6,049 nucleotides of DNA from an uncultured Gemmatimonadota bacterium (GTDB lineage: Bacteria; Gemmatimonadota; Gemmatimonadetes; Gemmatimonadales; Gemmatimonadaceae). Positions 1 through 6,049 of this stretch are shown one piece after another. The notes under the pieces were generated by a model. It searched no databases, had not been told where the DNA came from, and saw only the letters and a list, made by a program, of their open reading frames with translations. The stretch lies in assembly GCA_946887155.1 (NCBI GenBank), contig CAMPKM010000195.1, positions 1 to 6,049 on the forward strand, written 5' to 3'. The translations under genes and the position numbers were made by a program. The stretch's first letter is position 1. Each line of letters begins with the position of its first letter.

Positions 1-581
1 TCGAGATGCTGTACGGCCGCCGCAACACCACGACGGTGTCGGTGAAGATGGCCAACGCCGCCGACGTCGCCCCGGCCATGCAGCGCGCCGAGGAAGCCAT
101 GCGAATCAGCCGCCGCCTCCGACCGACCGAGGAGAACAACTTCTCCATCGAGACATCCGATGCCCTGGTCGAATTCTGGAAGACACTGACGCGCGTCCTG
201 TTCGCGGTGCTGCCGGCCGTCGTCGGAATCGGCATCGTGGTCGGCGGCATCGTGATCATGAACATCATGCTGATGTCGGTCACCGAACGAACGCACGAAA
301 TCGGGATCCGGCGGGCAGTAGGGGCCCGCTCGACCGACATCCTGCGGCAGTTCCTGGCGGAGGCGGTGGTGCTCGCCTTTCTGGGCGGGCTGCTGGGCGT
401 GCTGTGGGGATGGGCGCTGGCCAGCCTCGTGGCCACCGTCTCGCCGCTGCCGGCACGGGTTACCGGCTGGTCCATCGGCGTCGCACTGACGTTAGGCGCC
501 GGGGTGGGGATCATCTTCGGCGTGTTCCCGGCGCGCCGGGCGGCGCGGATGGATCCCGTGGCTTCGCTCCGGGCGGAATGA
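1..581 (+). CDS. MacB-type ABC transporter permease, C-terminal part (5' truncated by window edge)
   Basis: Inner-membrane permease subunit of a MacB/FtsX-fold exporter. The reading frame is open from the first bases (frame of base 3, Glu codon), so the ATG at 6 is an internal Met and the true start lies upstream. The visible 192 residues hold the end of the periplasmic domain (about 1-60), then three membrane segments (about 65-91, 119-145, 155-176). The family signatures are clear: the loop SVTERTHEIGIRRAVGAR (about 92-109), which in MacB contacts the ATPase, and the C-terminal PARRAARMDPVASLRAE. The usual GGIGxMNIM motif reads GGIVIMNIM here. No nucleotide-binding domain is visible. It is followed 19 nt later by a paralogous permease, so the two probably form one operon and perhaps a heterodimer. 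The substrate cannot be read from sequence. Family assignment is firm; the pairing is inference. Confidence 0.93.
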   Translation, partial: EMLYGRRNTTTVSVKMANAADVAPAMQRAEEAMRISRRLRPTEENNFSIETSDALVEFWKTLTRVLFAVLPAVVGIGIVVGGIVIMNIMLMSVTERTHEIGIRRAVGARSTDILRQFLAEAVVLAFLGGLLGVLWGWALASLVATVSPLPARVTGWSIGVALTLGAGVGIIFGVFPARRAARMDPVASLRAE

Positions 582-588
582 ACGTGAC

Positions 589-594
589 GGGTGA
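589..594 (+). promoter_or_regulatory. ribosome binding site deciding the ATG at 601
   Basis: GGGTGA lies 6 nt before the ATG at 601 and matches the GGTGA part of the canonical Shine-Dalgarno complement. This favours ATG 601 over the in-frame TTG at 595, which would overlap the spacer and has no well-placed site of its own. Confidence 0.5.
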
Positions 595-600
595 TTGCCA

Positions 601-1845
601 ATGAACCTCGTTGACACGATCCAGGAGAATGTCGCGGTCGCGGTCACCACCCTGCGCACCAGCAAGCTGCGCTCCGCCCTGACGATCCTCGGCGTGGTGA
701 TCGGCATCAGCACCGTGATGGCGATGGCCACGATCGTGAACGGGATCCAGCAGCAGATCGTGCGCACGATCGAGATTGCCGGACCGACGACGTTCTACGT
801 GATGAAGGTGTTCTCGCAGACACCGCTCAATCCGGACGCGCTGCCGAAGTGGGTCAGGGTGCGGCCGGACCTGCGCGAACAGGAAGCCCAGATGATCGCG
901 GCGCTGCCCGAGATCAGTTATGCGGCGATCTGGGCCCAGACGCTGGCCCGGCTCGAGTACGGCGGCGTCCGCACGCAACCGACGACGCTGAGCGGCGCCG
1001 ACGAGGGCTTCACCGAGATCATGGGCGGCGAGCTCGTGGTCGGCCGGTGGTTCACGTCATCGGAAATGAAGAGTGGCGCCAACGTGGTGGTGGTGGACGA
1101 AACCCACGCCCGACGGCTGTTTGGCCACGTGAACCCGATCGGTCGCACGATGAGCGTCGGTGGACGGCCGTGCCAGGTGATCGGCCTCTACGCGCCGGCC
1201 AGGAACATCTTCACACCCCCCGGCGCTGAAAACGGCGCCATCATTCCCTACCGCACGATGGACGCGCAGTTCGACGTCGACAAGACGAATGCGTTGTTCA
1301 TTCCGGTGAAGCCACGCACCGGTGTCACGGTCGAACAGGCACAGGAAGCGGTGACGGTCGCGTTGCGCGAGCGGCGCGGGCTCCGGCCATCGGCGCAGAA
1401 CAGCTTCGACCTCATCACGCAGGACCAGATCCTGGACCTGTTCGGCCAGCTCACGGGCGCCTTCTTTCTCGTCATGGTGGCGCTGTCGTCGGTGGCGCTG
1501 CTGGTCGGCGGGATCGGGGTGATGGCGATCATGATGGTGTCCGTCACGAGCCGCACCCGCGAGATCGGCCTTCGCAAGGCGGTCGGCGCGACGCGCCGGG
1601 ACATCATGATGCAGTTCCTGGTGGAATCGGCAACGCTCACCGGCATCGGTGGCGTGATCGGTATCGTGGTGGGCCTTGGCCTGGGGCAGTTGATCAGCCT
1701 GGCGATCAACGCCAGTGGCTCGACGCCGCTCAACCAGACGATCGTCGCGGTGGTTGTTTCGGTCGCTATCGGGATCGTGTTCGGCCTGATCCCGGCTCGC
1801 CGGGCGGCGCGGCTCGATCCCGTCGAGGCGCTGCGATACGAATAA
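601..1845 (+). CDS. MacB-type ABC transporter permease, ATPase-free, complete
   Basis: A 414-residue inner-membrane permease with the full MacB layout. A short cytoplasmic N-terminus with TLRTSKLRSALTILGVVIG leads into TM1 (about 26-45). A large periplasmic MacB-type domain follows (about 46-283, containing GRWFT, DETHARRLFG and PIGRTMSVGG). TM2 (285-310), the conserved loop SVTSRTREIGLRKAVGAT (314-331), TM3 (342-368), TM4 (378-398) and the terminal IPARRAARLDPVEALRYE complete it. Length is normal for permease-only members (about 400) and much shorter than E. coli MacB, which has a fused ATPase; no Walker motif is present. ATG 601 is chosen for its ribosome site and because the alternative TTG 595 adds only two residues. 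The motif normally reading MNIML is MAIMM here. It lies just behind a paralogous permease and is probably cotranscribed with it. Substrate unknown. Confidence 0.96.
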   Translation: MNLVDTIQENVAVAVTTLRTSKLRSALTILGVVIGISTVMAMATIVNGIQQQIVRTIEIAGPTTFYVMKVFSQTPLNPDALPKWVRVRPDLREQEAQMIAALPEISYAAIWAQTLARLEYGGVRTQPTTLSGADEGFTEIMGGELVVGRWFTSSEMKSGANVVVVDETHARRLFGHVNPIGRTMSVGGRPCQVIGLYAPARNIFTPPGAENGAIIPYRTMDAQFDVDKTNALFIPVKPRTGVTVEQAQEAVTVALRERRGLRPSAQNSFDLITQDQILDLFGQLTGAFFLVMVALSSVALLVGGIGVMAIMMVSVTSRTREIGLRKAVGATRRDIMMQFLVESATLTGIGGVIGIVVGLGLGQLISLAINASGSTPLNQTIVAVVVSVAIGIVFGLIPARRAARLDPVEALRYE

Positions 1846-1847
1846 GG

Positions 1848-1872
1848 CGGCTGGTGTCGTTATGCACCGCCG
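1848..1872. terminator. weak hairpin in the convergent gap, possible terminator
   Basis: The 38 nt between the two convergent stop codons can fold: CGG/CCG and TGGTG/CACCG arms with a one-base bulge and an 8-nt loop (1857-1864). An alternative pairing, GCTGG (1850-1854) with CCAGC (1876-1880), competes. There is no T-run on either side, so intrinsic termination is doubtful. The location between converging genes is the main argument. Confidence 0.2.
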
Positions 1873-1883
1873 GTGCCAGCAGA

Positions 1884-3353
1884 CTACCGGATACCAACCC
1901 CGCGTTCGAAGTCATAGAGCGTGACCCTGCGCAGCCGGTAGTGCGCCTGCCAGTAGCCGCGCAACGACTGCCCGTACTGCAGCAACGCCTGGTCCTTCTC
2001 GTTCTGCGCGAGGTAGAGCTGGTCGACGTCGATCCGACCGATCACATAACGATTGTAGGCCACTTCGAAACGCTTCTGCGCTACGGTGTCCGCCTTGGCC
2101 GCAATCGCGAGCTGGCGGCGCGCCAGCGACACCTGCAGGGCGGCAAAGTGCGCGTCCTGGCGCGCCTGTTCGCGTGCGACGGCGCCCTCGGCCTGGGCGC
2201 GTGTCAGTTCCGACCGCGCGGCCTGCACGTCGGCGCCGCGGGCGCCCCAGGTGATCAGCGGCATTTGCACGTTCAACGAGAACTGCTGTGCCTGTTGCAG
2301 GTCGCGATACACCTCGTTACGCGAGCTGCCCGTGGCGTTGTAGCCGTACGTCAGGTTGACCGTGGCACCAGGGCCGCCGTTGAACCTGGCCTCCGACACA
2401 CCGCGGCGAGCGGCGGTCTCCTGCAGGTCGATTGCACGCACGGTGGAGACGTTGCGCAGCGCCTGCTGCACCGCCAGCGTCGTGTCCGCGTTGATTTCCG
2501 GGACGTCAGGCGTGACCTGGATCTCGAGTGGGGCAGTCGAAGGCAGGTTCAGGGCAAGCCGTAACGCTGCCTTGGCGCGATCGTGCTCGAGCCGCGCCCC
2601 GTCGAGCGCCGTGCGCGCGCGCAGTAATGCCAGCTCACTCTGCAGCAGGTCATTCTCGCTGATCTTGCCGACCTCGTACCGACCCTGGTTCAGGCGGTAG
2701 AGCGTGTCGTTCGTGGCCGCATTGAGCGTCTGGTTGCGCAGCGAGACTTGTGCCGCGTAGTAGTCGAAGAAGGCCCCCGAGACCTGCAGCGCGATGTCCT
2801 CGCGCGCTTCGGCGTACTGCCGCTCGGCGATGTCGGCCTGCAGCCCGTTCACTTCGTTGTTCCAGCCGATGGCGTTGGAGCGCAGCAATGGCTGCGAGAG
2901 CGAAATGCTGAACGGCGACGAGCTCCACGTTTCGGGCACGCTGTTCCCTTCCCGCTTGTTCAACCGCGAGCTCATCGTCAGCGTGCCGCCCGTGAACGGA
3001 ATCTGCTGCGTCACGAACATGTTGATGTCGGAACGCGTCTCCTGGAGCGGCCGGTAGATCGTGCTGCCGTCGGGCTGGATGACACCCACGATGGAGCGCT
3101 GGTAGACCGGCAGGTTGCCGCCTAACGAAATCTGTGGCAGCAGCCGCGCGTCGAAGGCCCGGTCGCGTCCCCGCGCCGCGTTACGAACGCTCACCGCCGC
3201 CCGCGCCGCCAGCCCGTTCTGCTGCGCCTGCTCGATCGCCTGTTGCAACGTCAGTCCGCCGGATGCCTGCACGGTCGCCGGAGCGGCGGCGTCCTGCGCC
3301 CCGACGCTCGTTGCCACCAGGAAACACGCGCCAAGAACCAGACAAGTCTTCAT
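1884..3353 (-). CDS. TolC-family outer-membrane efflux channel
   Basis: A 489-residue outer-membrane factor, expected to trimerise into a beta-barrel plus periplasmic alpha-helical tunnel that docks onto the adaptor. Residues 1-20 form a signal peptide (Lys2, hydrophobic core LVLGACFLVATSV, likely cleavage after GAQ). Mature protein starts with the typical LTLQQAIEQAQQNG helix (34-47). Two OEP repeats follow. Both carry the same helix signature: GRYEVGKISENDLLQSE (224-240), and NRYVIGRIDVDQLYLAQNEK (434-453). Gly/Ser-rich amphipathic stretches (about 74-160 and 329-366, including SLSQPLLRS and NVQMPLITWG) look like barrel strands. Length fits the family. It starts with ATG at 3353, 84 nt after the permease stop, and is the last gene of the adaptor-permease-channel operon. 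Cys10 sits in an L-G-A-C context but too early for a normal lipobox, so lipidation is unlikely. Confidence 0.95.
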   Translation of the reverse strand: MKTCLVLGACFLVATSVGAQDAAAPATVQASGGLTLQQAIEQAQQNGLAARAAVSVRNAARGRDRAFDARLLPQISLGGNLPVYQRSIVGVIQPDGSTIYRPLQETRSDINMFVTQQIPFTGGTLTMSSRLNKREGNSVPETWSSSPFSISLSQPLLRSNAIGWNNEVNGLQADIAERQYAEAREDIALQVSGAFFDYYAAQVSLRNQTLNAATNDTLYRLNQGRYEVGKISENDLLQSELALLRARTALDGARLEHDRAKAALRLALNLPSTAPLEIQVTPDVPEINADTTLAVQQALRNVSTVRAIDLQETAARRGVSEARFNGGPGATVNLTYGYNATGSSRNEVYRDLQQAQQFSLNVQMPLITWGARGADVQAARSELTRAQAEGAVAREQARQDAHFAALQVSLARRQLAIAAKADTVAQKRFEVAYNRYVIGRIDVDQLYLAQNEKDQALLQYGQSLRGYWQAHYRLRRVTLYDFERGVGIR

Positions 3354-3357
3354 GATG

Positions 3358-3363
3358 TCACTC
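3358..3363 (-). promoter_or_regulatory. weak ribosome binding site of the TolC-like gene
   Basis: On the minus strand GAGTGA lies 4 nt before the ATG at 3353. It resembles GAGGTGA with one base missing. It is the only purine-rich match near this start, and is weak enough that translation could depend on ribosomes arriving from upstream. The same TGA closes the short leader frame noted separately. Confidence 0.3.
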
Positions 3364-3393
3364 GATGTTTAACCTAACGATCCCCGACTTCAC
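3358..3393 (-). other. possible 11-codon leader frame before the TolC-like gene
   Basis: From the GTG of the last repeat unit the minus strand reads an 11-codon frame (MKSGIVRLNIE) ending in TGA only 4 nt before the channel ATG. It is too short for coding evidence. It is listed because its stop position would suit translational coupling to the next gene and because it is the final link of the chain of mini-ORFs formed by the repeat. Translation is unproven. Confidence 0.2.
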
Positions 3394-3441
3394 GACTTCA
3401 CGACTTCACGACTTCACGACTTCACGACCTCACGACCTCAC
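3386..3441. repeat. 8-bp tandem repeat, seven copies
   Basis: Seven back-to-back 8-bp units without spacers. On the plus strand there are five copies of GACTTCAC (3386-3425), then two of GACCTCAC (3426-3441). The array fills two thirds of the gap between the minus-strand permease and channel genes, and its outermost unit supplies the permease stop codon (TGA at 3440-3438) within GTGAGGTC. The single-base variant confined to two adjacent units suggests growth by slippage or unequal crossing-over. Whether it has a function is open. Copy number is likely to vary between strains. Confidence 0.97.
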
Positions 3442-4865
3442 TCATATCGGAGACTCACCACCGGATCCGCCCGCGCCGCGCGATACGCCGGCACGATGCC
3501 GAACACGAGACCGACCGTGAACGACACGCCGAAGGCGACGGCGATCGAGATGTACGACACCAGCGTCTGGATGTCGGCAAAGCGCTCGATGCCGAAGCTG
3601 AGCAGGCCGCCGGTGATGATGCCGGCCAGTCCGCCCGCCACGCTGATGATTACCGCCTCGCTCAGGAACTGGAACAGGATGTCCTTCTGCGTGGCACCCA
3701 TCGCCCGCCGCACGCCGATCTCGCGCGTGCGCTCGAGGACCGACGCCAGCATGATGTTCATGATGCCGATGCCGCCCACGATCAGCGAGATCGACGCGAT
3801 CGCGCCTAACACGATGTTGAAGATGTTGCGCGTCCGCTGCTCCTGCTGCAGGAGCAGCTCCGGCACCGTGATCTCGAAGTCGACGACCTGGTTGTGACGC
3901 CGCGCCAGCATGCGCTGCAGCAGTTCGGCGACCGCCGGAACCTTCGACGCTTCCTGCACCCGGACGATGATCCGGTCGAGCTGGTTCAGGTTGGTCCGCT
4001 CGGCACGCTCGGCCTCCGACTCGTTGGACTGGTCATCCTGGGGGCCGCCGATGATGATCATGCCTTCACCGCCCCCACGCGCCGCTTCCTCGATGTCCTT
4101 CTTGCTCAGCTGGGCCCGATCGCGGTAGCGCAGCAGCATCGTTCGTACCGGGACATAGACGTCCATGTTCGGATCGCGGATGCCTAACCGTTGCGCCGTC
4201 TCGTTGCTCACGCGCCGATCCTTGAGCACCCCGATTACCGTCAACCAGGAGTCGCCGACCTTGATGGCGCGGCCGATCGGCTCTTCGGTGGTGAAGAACC
4301 GCGTCCGTACACCGTACCCGATAATGGCCACCGGCCGGCCCCGCTCGATCTGGCTCGGGGAAAAGAACGAGCCCTGGCTCAGCGCCTCGTTGGTCAGCCG
4401 GAAATAGGTCGTGTCGACGCCGACCACCTTGCCCGACCGGCTGCGGCCTTCGCGCGTGATCGTCGTGTTCATCACGATTTCGGCGCTGGCCACGTCGACC
4501 CCCGGCACCATACGCTGGATCGCCTCGACGTCATGGTAGTTGAGGCCGGGGGTGTATCGCTTCACTTCCTTCTTGCCCGACTGCTCTTCCTCCTGCGCCG
4601 CGCCCTCCTTCTGCTCGACGAGCGGAGCGATGACGATGTTGTTCGAGCCGAGCAGTTGCATCTGCGAGAGGATTTCCTGCTTGGCGCCGCGCCCGATCGC
4701 CAGCATCGCGATCACCGACGCAACACCGAAGAGGATGCCGAGCGAGGTCAGGCCCGCCCGGAGCTTGTTGTGCACGACTGCTTCCGCCGCCGTTCGCATG
4801 CCGAACAGCACATGCGCCGTGAGCTGGGCTCGAAGCGACGTCAACGACGCTGGGTCGAGCTTCAC
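3438..4865 (-). CDS. MacB-type ABC transporter permease with two charged insertions
   Basis: A 475-residue inner-membrane permease without an ATPase domain. TM1 is about 38-58 (after AVVHNKLRAGLTSLG). The periplasmic MacB-type domain is about 60-345, with TM2 349-373 (containing IVGGIGIMNIMLASV), TM3 399-427 and TM4 435-459. The conserved loop ERTREIGVRRAMGATQKD is at 378-395 and the C-terminal VPAYRAARADPVVSLRYE at 458-475. It is about 60-70 residues longer than usual permease-only members. The excess is in two hydrophilic stretches: Glu/Lys-rich 84-104, and 251-292, which holds a Gly run and many Glu/Asp/Arg. The GTG start at 4865 has an AAGGG site 7 nt upstream and lies 3 nt after the adaptor stop, so the two are translationally coupled. 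A later ATG (residue 23) would cut off the lead-in to TM1. The TolC-like gene follows. Partner ATPase and substrate are unknown. Confidence 0.95.
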   Translation of the reverse strand: MKLDPASLTSLRAQLTAHVLFGMRTAAEAVVHNKLRAGLTSLGILFGVASVIAMLAIGRGAKQEILSQMQLLGSNNIVIAPLVEQKEGAAQEEEQSGKKEVKRYTPGLNYHDVEAIQRMVPGVDVASAEIVMNTTITREGRSRSGKVVGVDTTYFRLTNEALSQGSFFSPSQIERGRPVAIIGYGVRTRFFTTEEPIGRAIKVGDSWLTVIGVLKDRRVSNETAQRLGIRDPNMDVYVPVRTMLLRYRDRAQLSKKDIEEAARGGGEGMIIIGGPQDDQSNESEAERAERTNLNQLDRIIVRVQEASKVPAVAELLQRMLARRHNQVVDFEITVPELLLQQEQRTRNIFNIVLGAIASISLIVGGIGIMNIMLASVLERTREIGVRRAMGATQKDILFQFLSEAVIISVAGGLAGIITGGLLSFGIERFADIQTLVSYISIAVAFGVSFTVGLVFGIVPAYRAARADPVVSLRYE

Positions 4866-4868
4866 CGA

Positions 4869-6049
4869 TCAGCCCTTGCGAGCCGGCGTCGCCGGGGCAG
4901 CCTTTGGCTGCGCGCCGGGCGCGGCGCCCTTCTTCTCCTCCGCCGGGGACGGCGGAACCGCCTTCCGTTGCCCGGTGTCACCCGACGCTCCCGGCGGCGG
5001 CGCGTTCTCACTCCCCGGCAATCGTTGTACCTCGAGCTCGTCCCGGTTGAGCGGTGGCGACAACAGCACGGTCTGGCCTTCCTCGAGTCCCTTCACGATC
5101 ACGACTTCGTCATCGTTCATCACGCCCGTGGCAATTTCCTGCTTGATCACGCGTCCGCCGTCCTGCTTGAAAACCACCGGGATGCCATCCTCGACCACCA
5201 TCGCGTCGAGCGGGATGTACAGGACGTCCTTGAGCGACTGCGTTTCGACTTCATTCCCCGTCGTCATGCCCGGGCGCAGCGAGGTGTCCGGTTTCACGAT
5301 GTCGACCACGACCTCGAAAACCTTGGCATCGGCGTTAGGCCGCTGCTCGCCCACGTTCGCGACCTGTTTGATGACCCCGGTCAGTTTCTTGCTCGGGTCG
5401 GCGTCGAGGGACACCGACACCGGCTGCCCGACGCGCAGCTTCCGGACGTCGATTTCGTTGACGTACGTGAGCGATTCCATGATCGAGAGGTCCGGCAACG
5501 TCGCCACCGCCGGCTCCCACGGATTCACCGACGAACCGGCCGTCTTCTTCTTTCCGCTCCACTCCTTCACGTAGATGACCATCCCCGGAGCGGGCGCCTT
5601 GATGGTCATGCCGGCCATGACATCCATGATGTTCTTGAGCAGGTTGCGCTGCCGGTCCCGGTCCGCGCCCACCTCGCGCATTTTCGCCTGCGCCTGTTCC
5701 GTCTTGGTCTTGTAGTCCACCTTGGCCTGGGCCAACGCCCGCTCGGCCTTCTCGTAATCGAGTTCTGCCTGGCGCTTCACCGACGGCGCCTCGTAGATCG
5801 CCTGCTCCTTGGCAATCCGCTTCTCTTCGAGCGACAGATCCATCGTCTTCATCTCCTCGCGCGCCTTGCCGAGATTCAGCGTGGAGTCGAGCATCGCCTG
5901 CTCGTACTGCGCCTCGGCTTTCTGCAGCGACAACGAGACTTCCGTCTGCTTCGTCGCCAGCGGCGAACGATCGACTTCGGCGACGACTTCGCCTTCCTTG
6001 ACCAGCGTACCTTCGGGCACGAGCGAGGCGATCTTCAGGTTGAAGACCT
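4869..6049 (-). CDS. HlyD/MacA-family periplasmic adaptor (membrane fusion protein), N-terminus beyond window
   Basis: Adaptor linking an inner-membrane exporter to a TolC-type duct. The frame runs off the window edge: before the GTG at 6020 it reads VFNLKIASL, so that GTG is an internal Val of the lipoyl half-motif VPEGTLVKEGEVVAEVD, not a start. Counting 392 visible residues from the edge: first lipoyl half 1-26; long heptad-like, Glu/Lys/Ala/Gln-rich helical hairpin about 33-138; second lipoyl half from TIKAPAPGMVIYV (148-160); beta-barrel region about 190-265 (VNEIDVRKLRVGQPVSVSLDA, then SLRPGMT); membrane-proximal domain about 270-340 (YIPLDAMVV, VIVKGLEEGQTVLL). The last 50 residues are a Pro/Ala/Lys/Gly-rich tail, probably disordered. 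The signal peptide or N-terminal anchor would be in the missing part. It is first of the visible operon, 3 nt before the permease GTG. Family assignment is firm. Confidence 0.95.
   Translation of the reverse strand, partial: VFNLKIASLVPEGTLVKEGEVVAEVDRSPLATKQTEVSLSLQKAEAQYEQAMLDSTLNLGKAREEMKTMDLSLEEKRIAKEQAIYEAPSVKRQAELDYEKAERALAQAKVDYKTKTEQAQAKMREVGADRDRQRNLLKNIMDVMAGMTIKAPAPGMVIYVKEWSGKKKTAGSSVNPWEPAVATLPDLSIMESLTYVNEIDVRKLRVGQPVSVSLDADPSKKLTGVIKQVANVGEQRPNADAKVFEVVVDIVKPDTSLRPGMTTGNEVETQSLKDVLYIPLDAMVVEDGIPVVFKQDGGRVIKQEIATGVMNDDEVVIVKGLEEGQTVLLSPPLNRDELEVQRLPGSENAPPPGASGDTGQRKAVPPSPAEEKKGAAPGAQPKAAPATPARKG
4873..4877 (-). promoter_or_regulatory. ribosome binding site for the GTG start at 4865
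   Basis: AAGGG on the minus strand lies 7 nt before the GTG at 4865 and is embedded in the last codons of the adaptor gene (Lys-Gly-stop). It supports the GTG start and shows that permease translation is tied to the end of the adaptor frame. Confidence 0.55.

Noticed and set aside
595..597. TTG as the start of the second permease
   Set aside because: ATG at 601 is the stronger start codon and has GGGTGA at a good 6-nt distance. TTG adds only two residues.
1248..1733. Minus-strand open frame (161 codons) opposite the second permease
   Set aside because: The opposite strand carries a full permease with clear motifs. This frame has no recognisable domain.
534..1812. Identical 15-nt stretch at 534-548 and 1798-1812 as a mobile-element or recombination repeat
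   Set aside because: Both copies encode the conserved C-terminal PARRAAR motif of the permease family, which explains the identity.
1854..2564. Plus-strand open frame (236 codons) opposite the channel gene
   Set aside because: It lies almost wholly within the TolC-like gene in antisense, shows no family motif, and has Arg/Leu/Val-rich shadow composition.
3324..3353. Lipoprotein signal (L-G-A-C at residues 7-10) in the TolC-like protein
   Set aside because: The Cys comes too early, with a hydrophobic core continuing beyond it and a good type I site at GAQ near residue 20.
3386..3441. CRISPR array or replication iterons
   Set aside because: Units are only 8 bp with no spacers, and there is no Rep, origin or Cas context. 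It is a simple tandem repeat.
4540..5574. Long plus-strand open frame (344 codons) antisense to the adaptor and permease
   Set aside because: It crosses the junction of two well-supported minus-strand genes, is Ser/Thr/Pro-rich without recognisable domains, and is a typical antisense shadow of high-G+C coding sequence.
6018..6020. GTG as the start of the adaptor
   Set aside because: The frame stays open to the window edge with plausible adaptor residues (VFNLKIASL), and the GTG lies inside the lipoyl half-motif. A start here would remove the signal sequence and part of the domain.

Overview
The window is entirely filled by tripartite ABC-type efflux machinery of the MacA-MacB-TolC kind. It is high in G+C (roughly two thirds by eye) and the genes are tightly packed. 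A signal-peptide-bearing TolC-family channel and a periplasmic adaptor imply a two-membrane (Gram-negative) bacterium. The protein style (ATPase-free MacB-type permeases, an adaptor with a long hairpin and a Pro/Ala/Lys tail) and the recurrent GTTAGGC heptamer make me lean towards Gemmatimonadota or a similar environmental phylum. That placement is inference and not proven here.

Layout. Plus strand: the 3' end of a MacB-type permease (1-581, cut by the window edge) is followed 19 nt later by a second, complete permease (601-1845). A 38-nt convergent gap (1846-1883) separates this from a minus-strand operon. In its direction of transcription that operon reads: adaptor of the HlyD/MacA family (6049 down to 4869, N-terminus beyond the window), 3-nt gap, MacB-type permease with two unusual charged insertions (4865-3438), an 84-nt gap largely filled by seven copies of an 8-bp tandem repeat, then a TolC-family outer-membrane channel (3353-1884).

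How they work together. In the minus operon the permease is expected to sit in the inner membrane, the adaptor to bridge the periplasm, and the TolC-like protein to form the outer-membrane duct. None of the three permeases carries a nucleotide-binding domain and no ABC ATPase is encoded in the window, so the motor must be encoded outside it. The plus-strand permease pair probably belongs to a second exporter whose other parts lie upstream, and it could share the TolC-like channel.

The most interesting non-coding feature is the tandem repeat between the minus-strand permease and the channel gene. Each 8-nt unit contains a GTGA stop/start overlap, and the unit length lets 3-codon mini-ORFs chain from the permease stop to 4 nt before the channel ATG. 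No tRNA, rRNA, CRISPR array, insertion sequence or phage gene was seen. No promoter can be assigned, because both operons begin outside the window.
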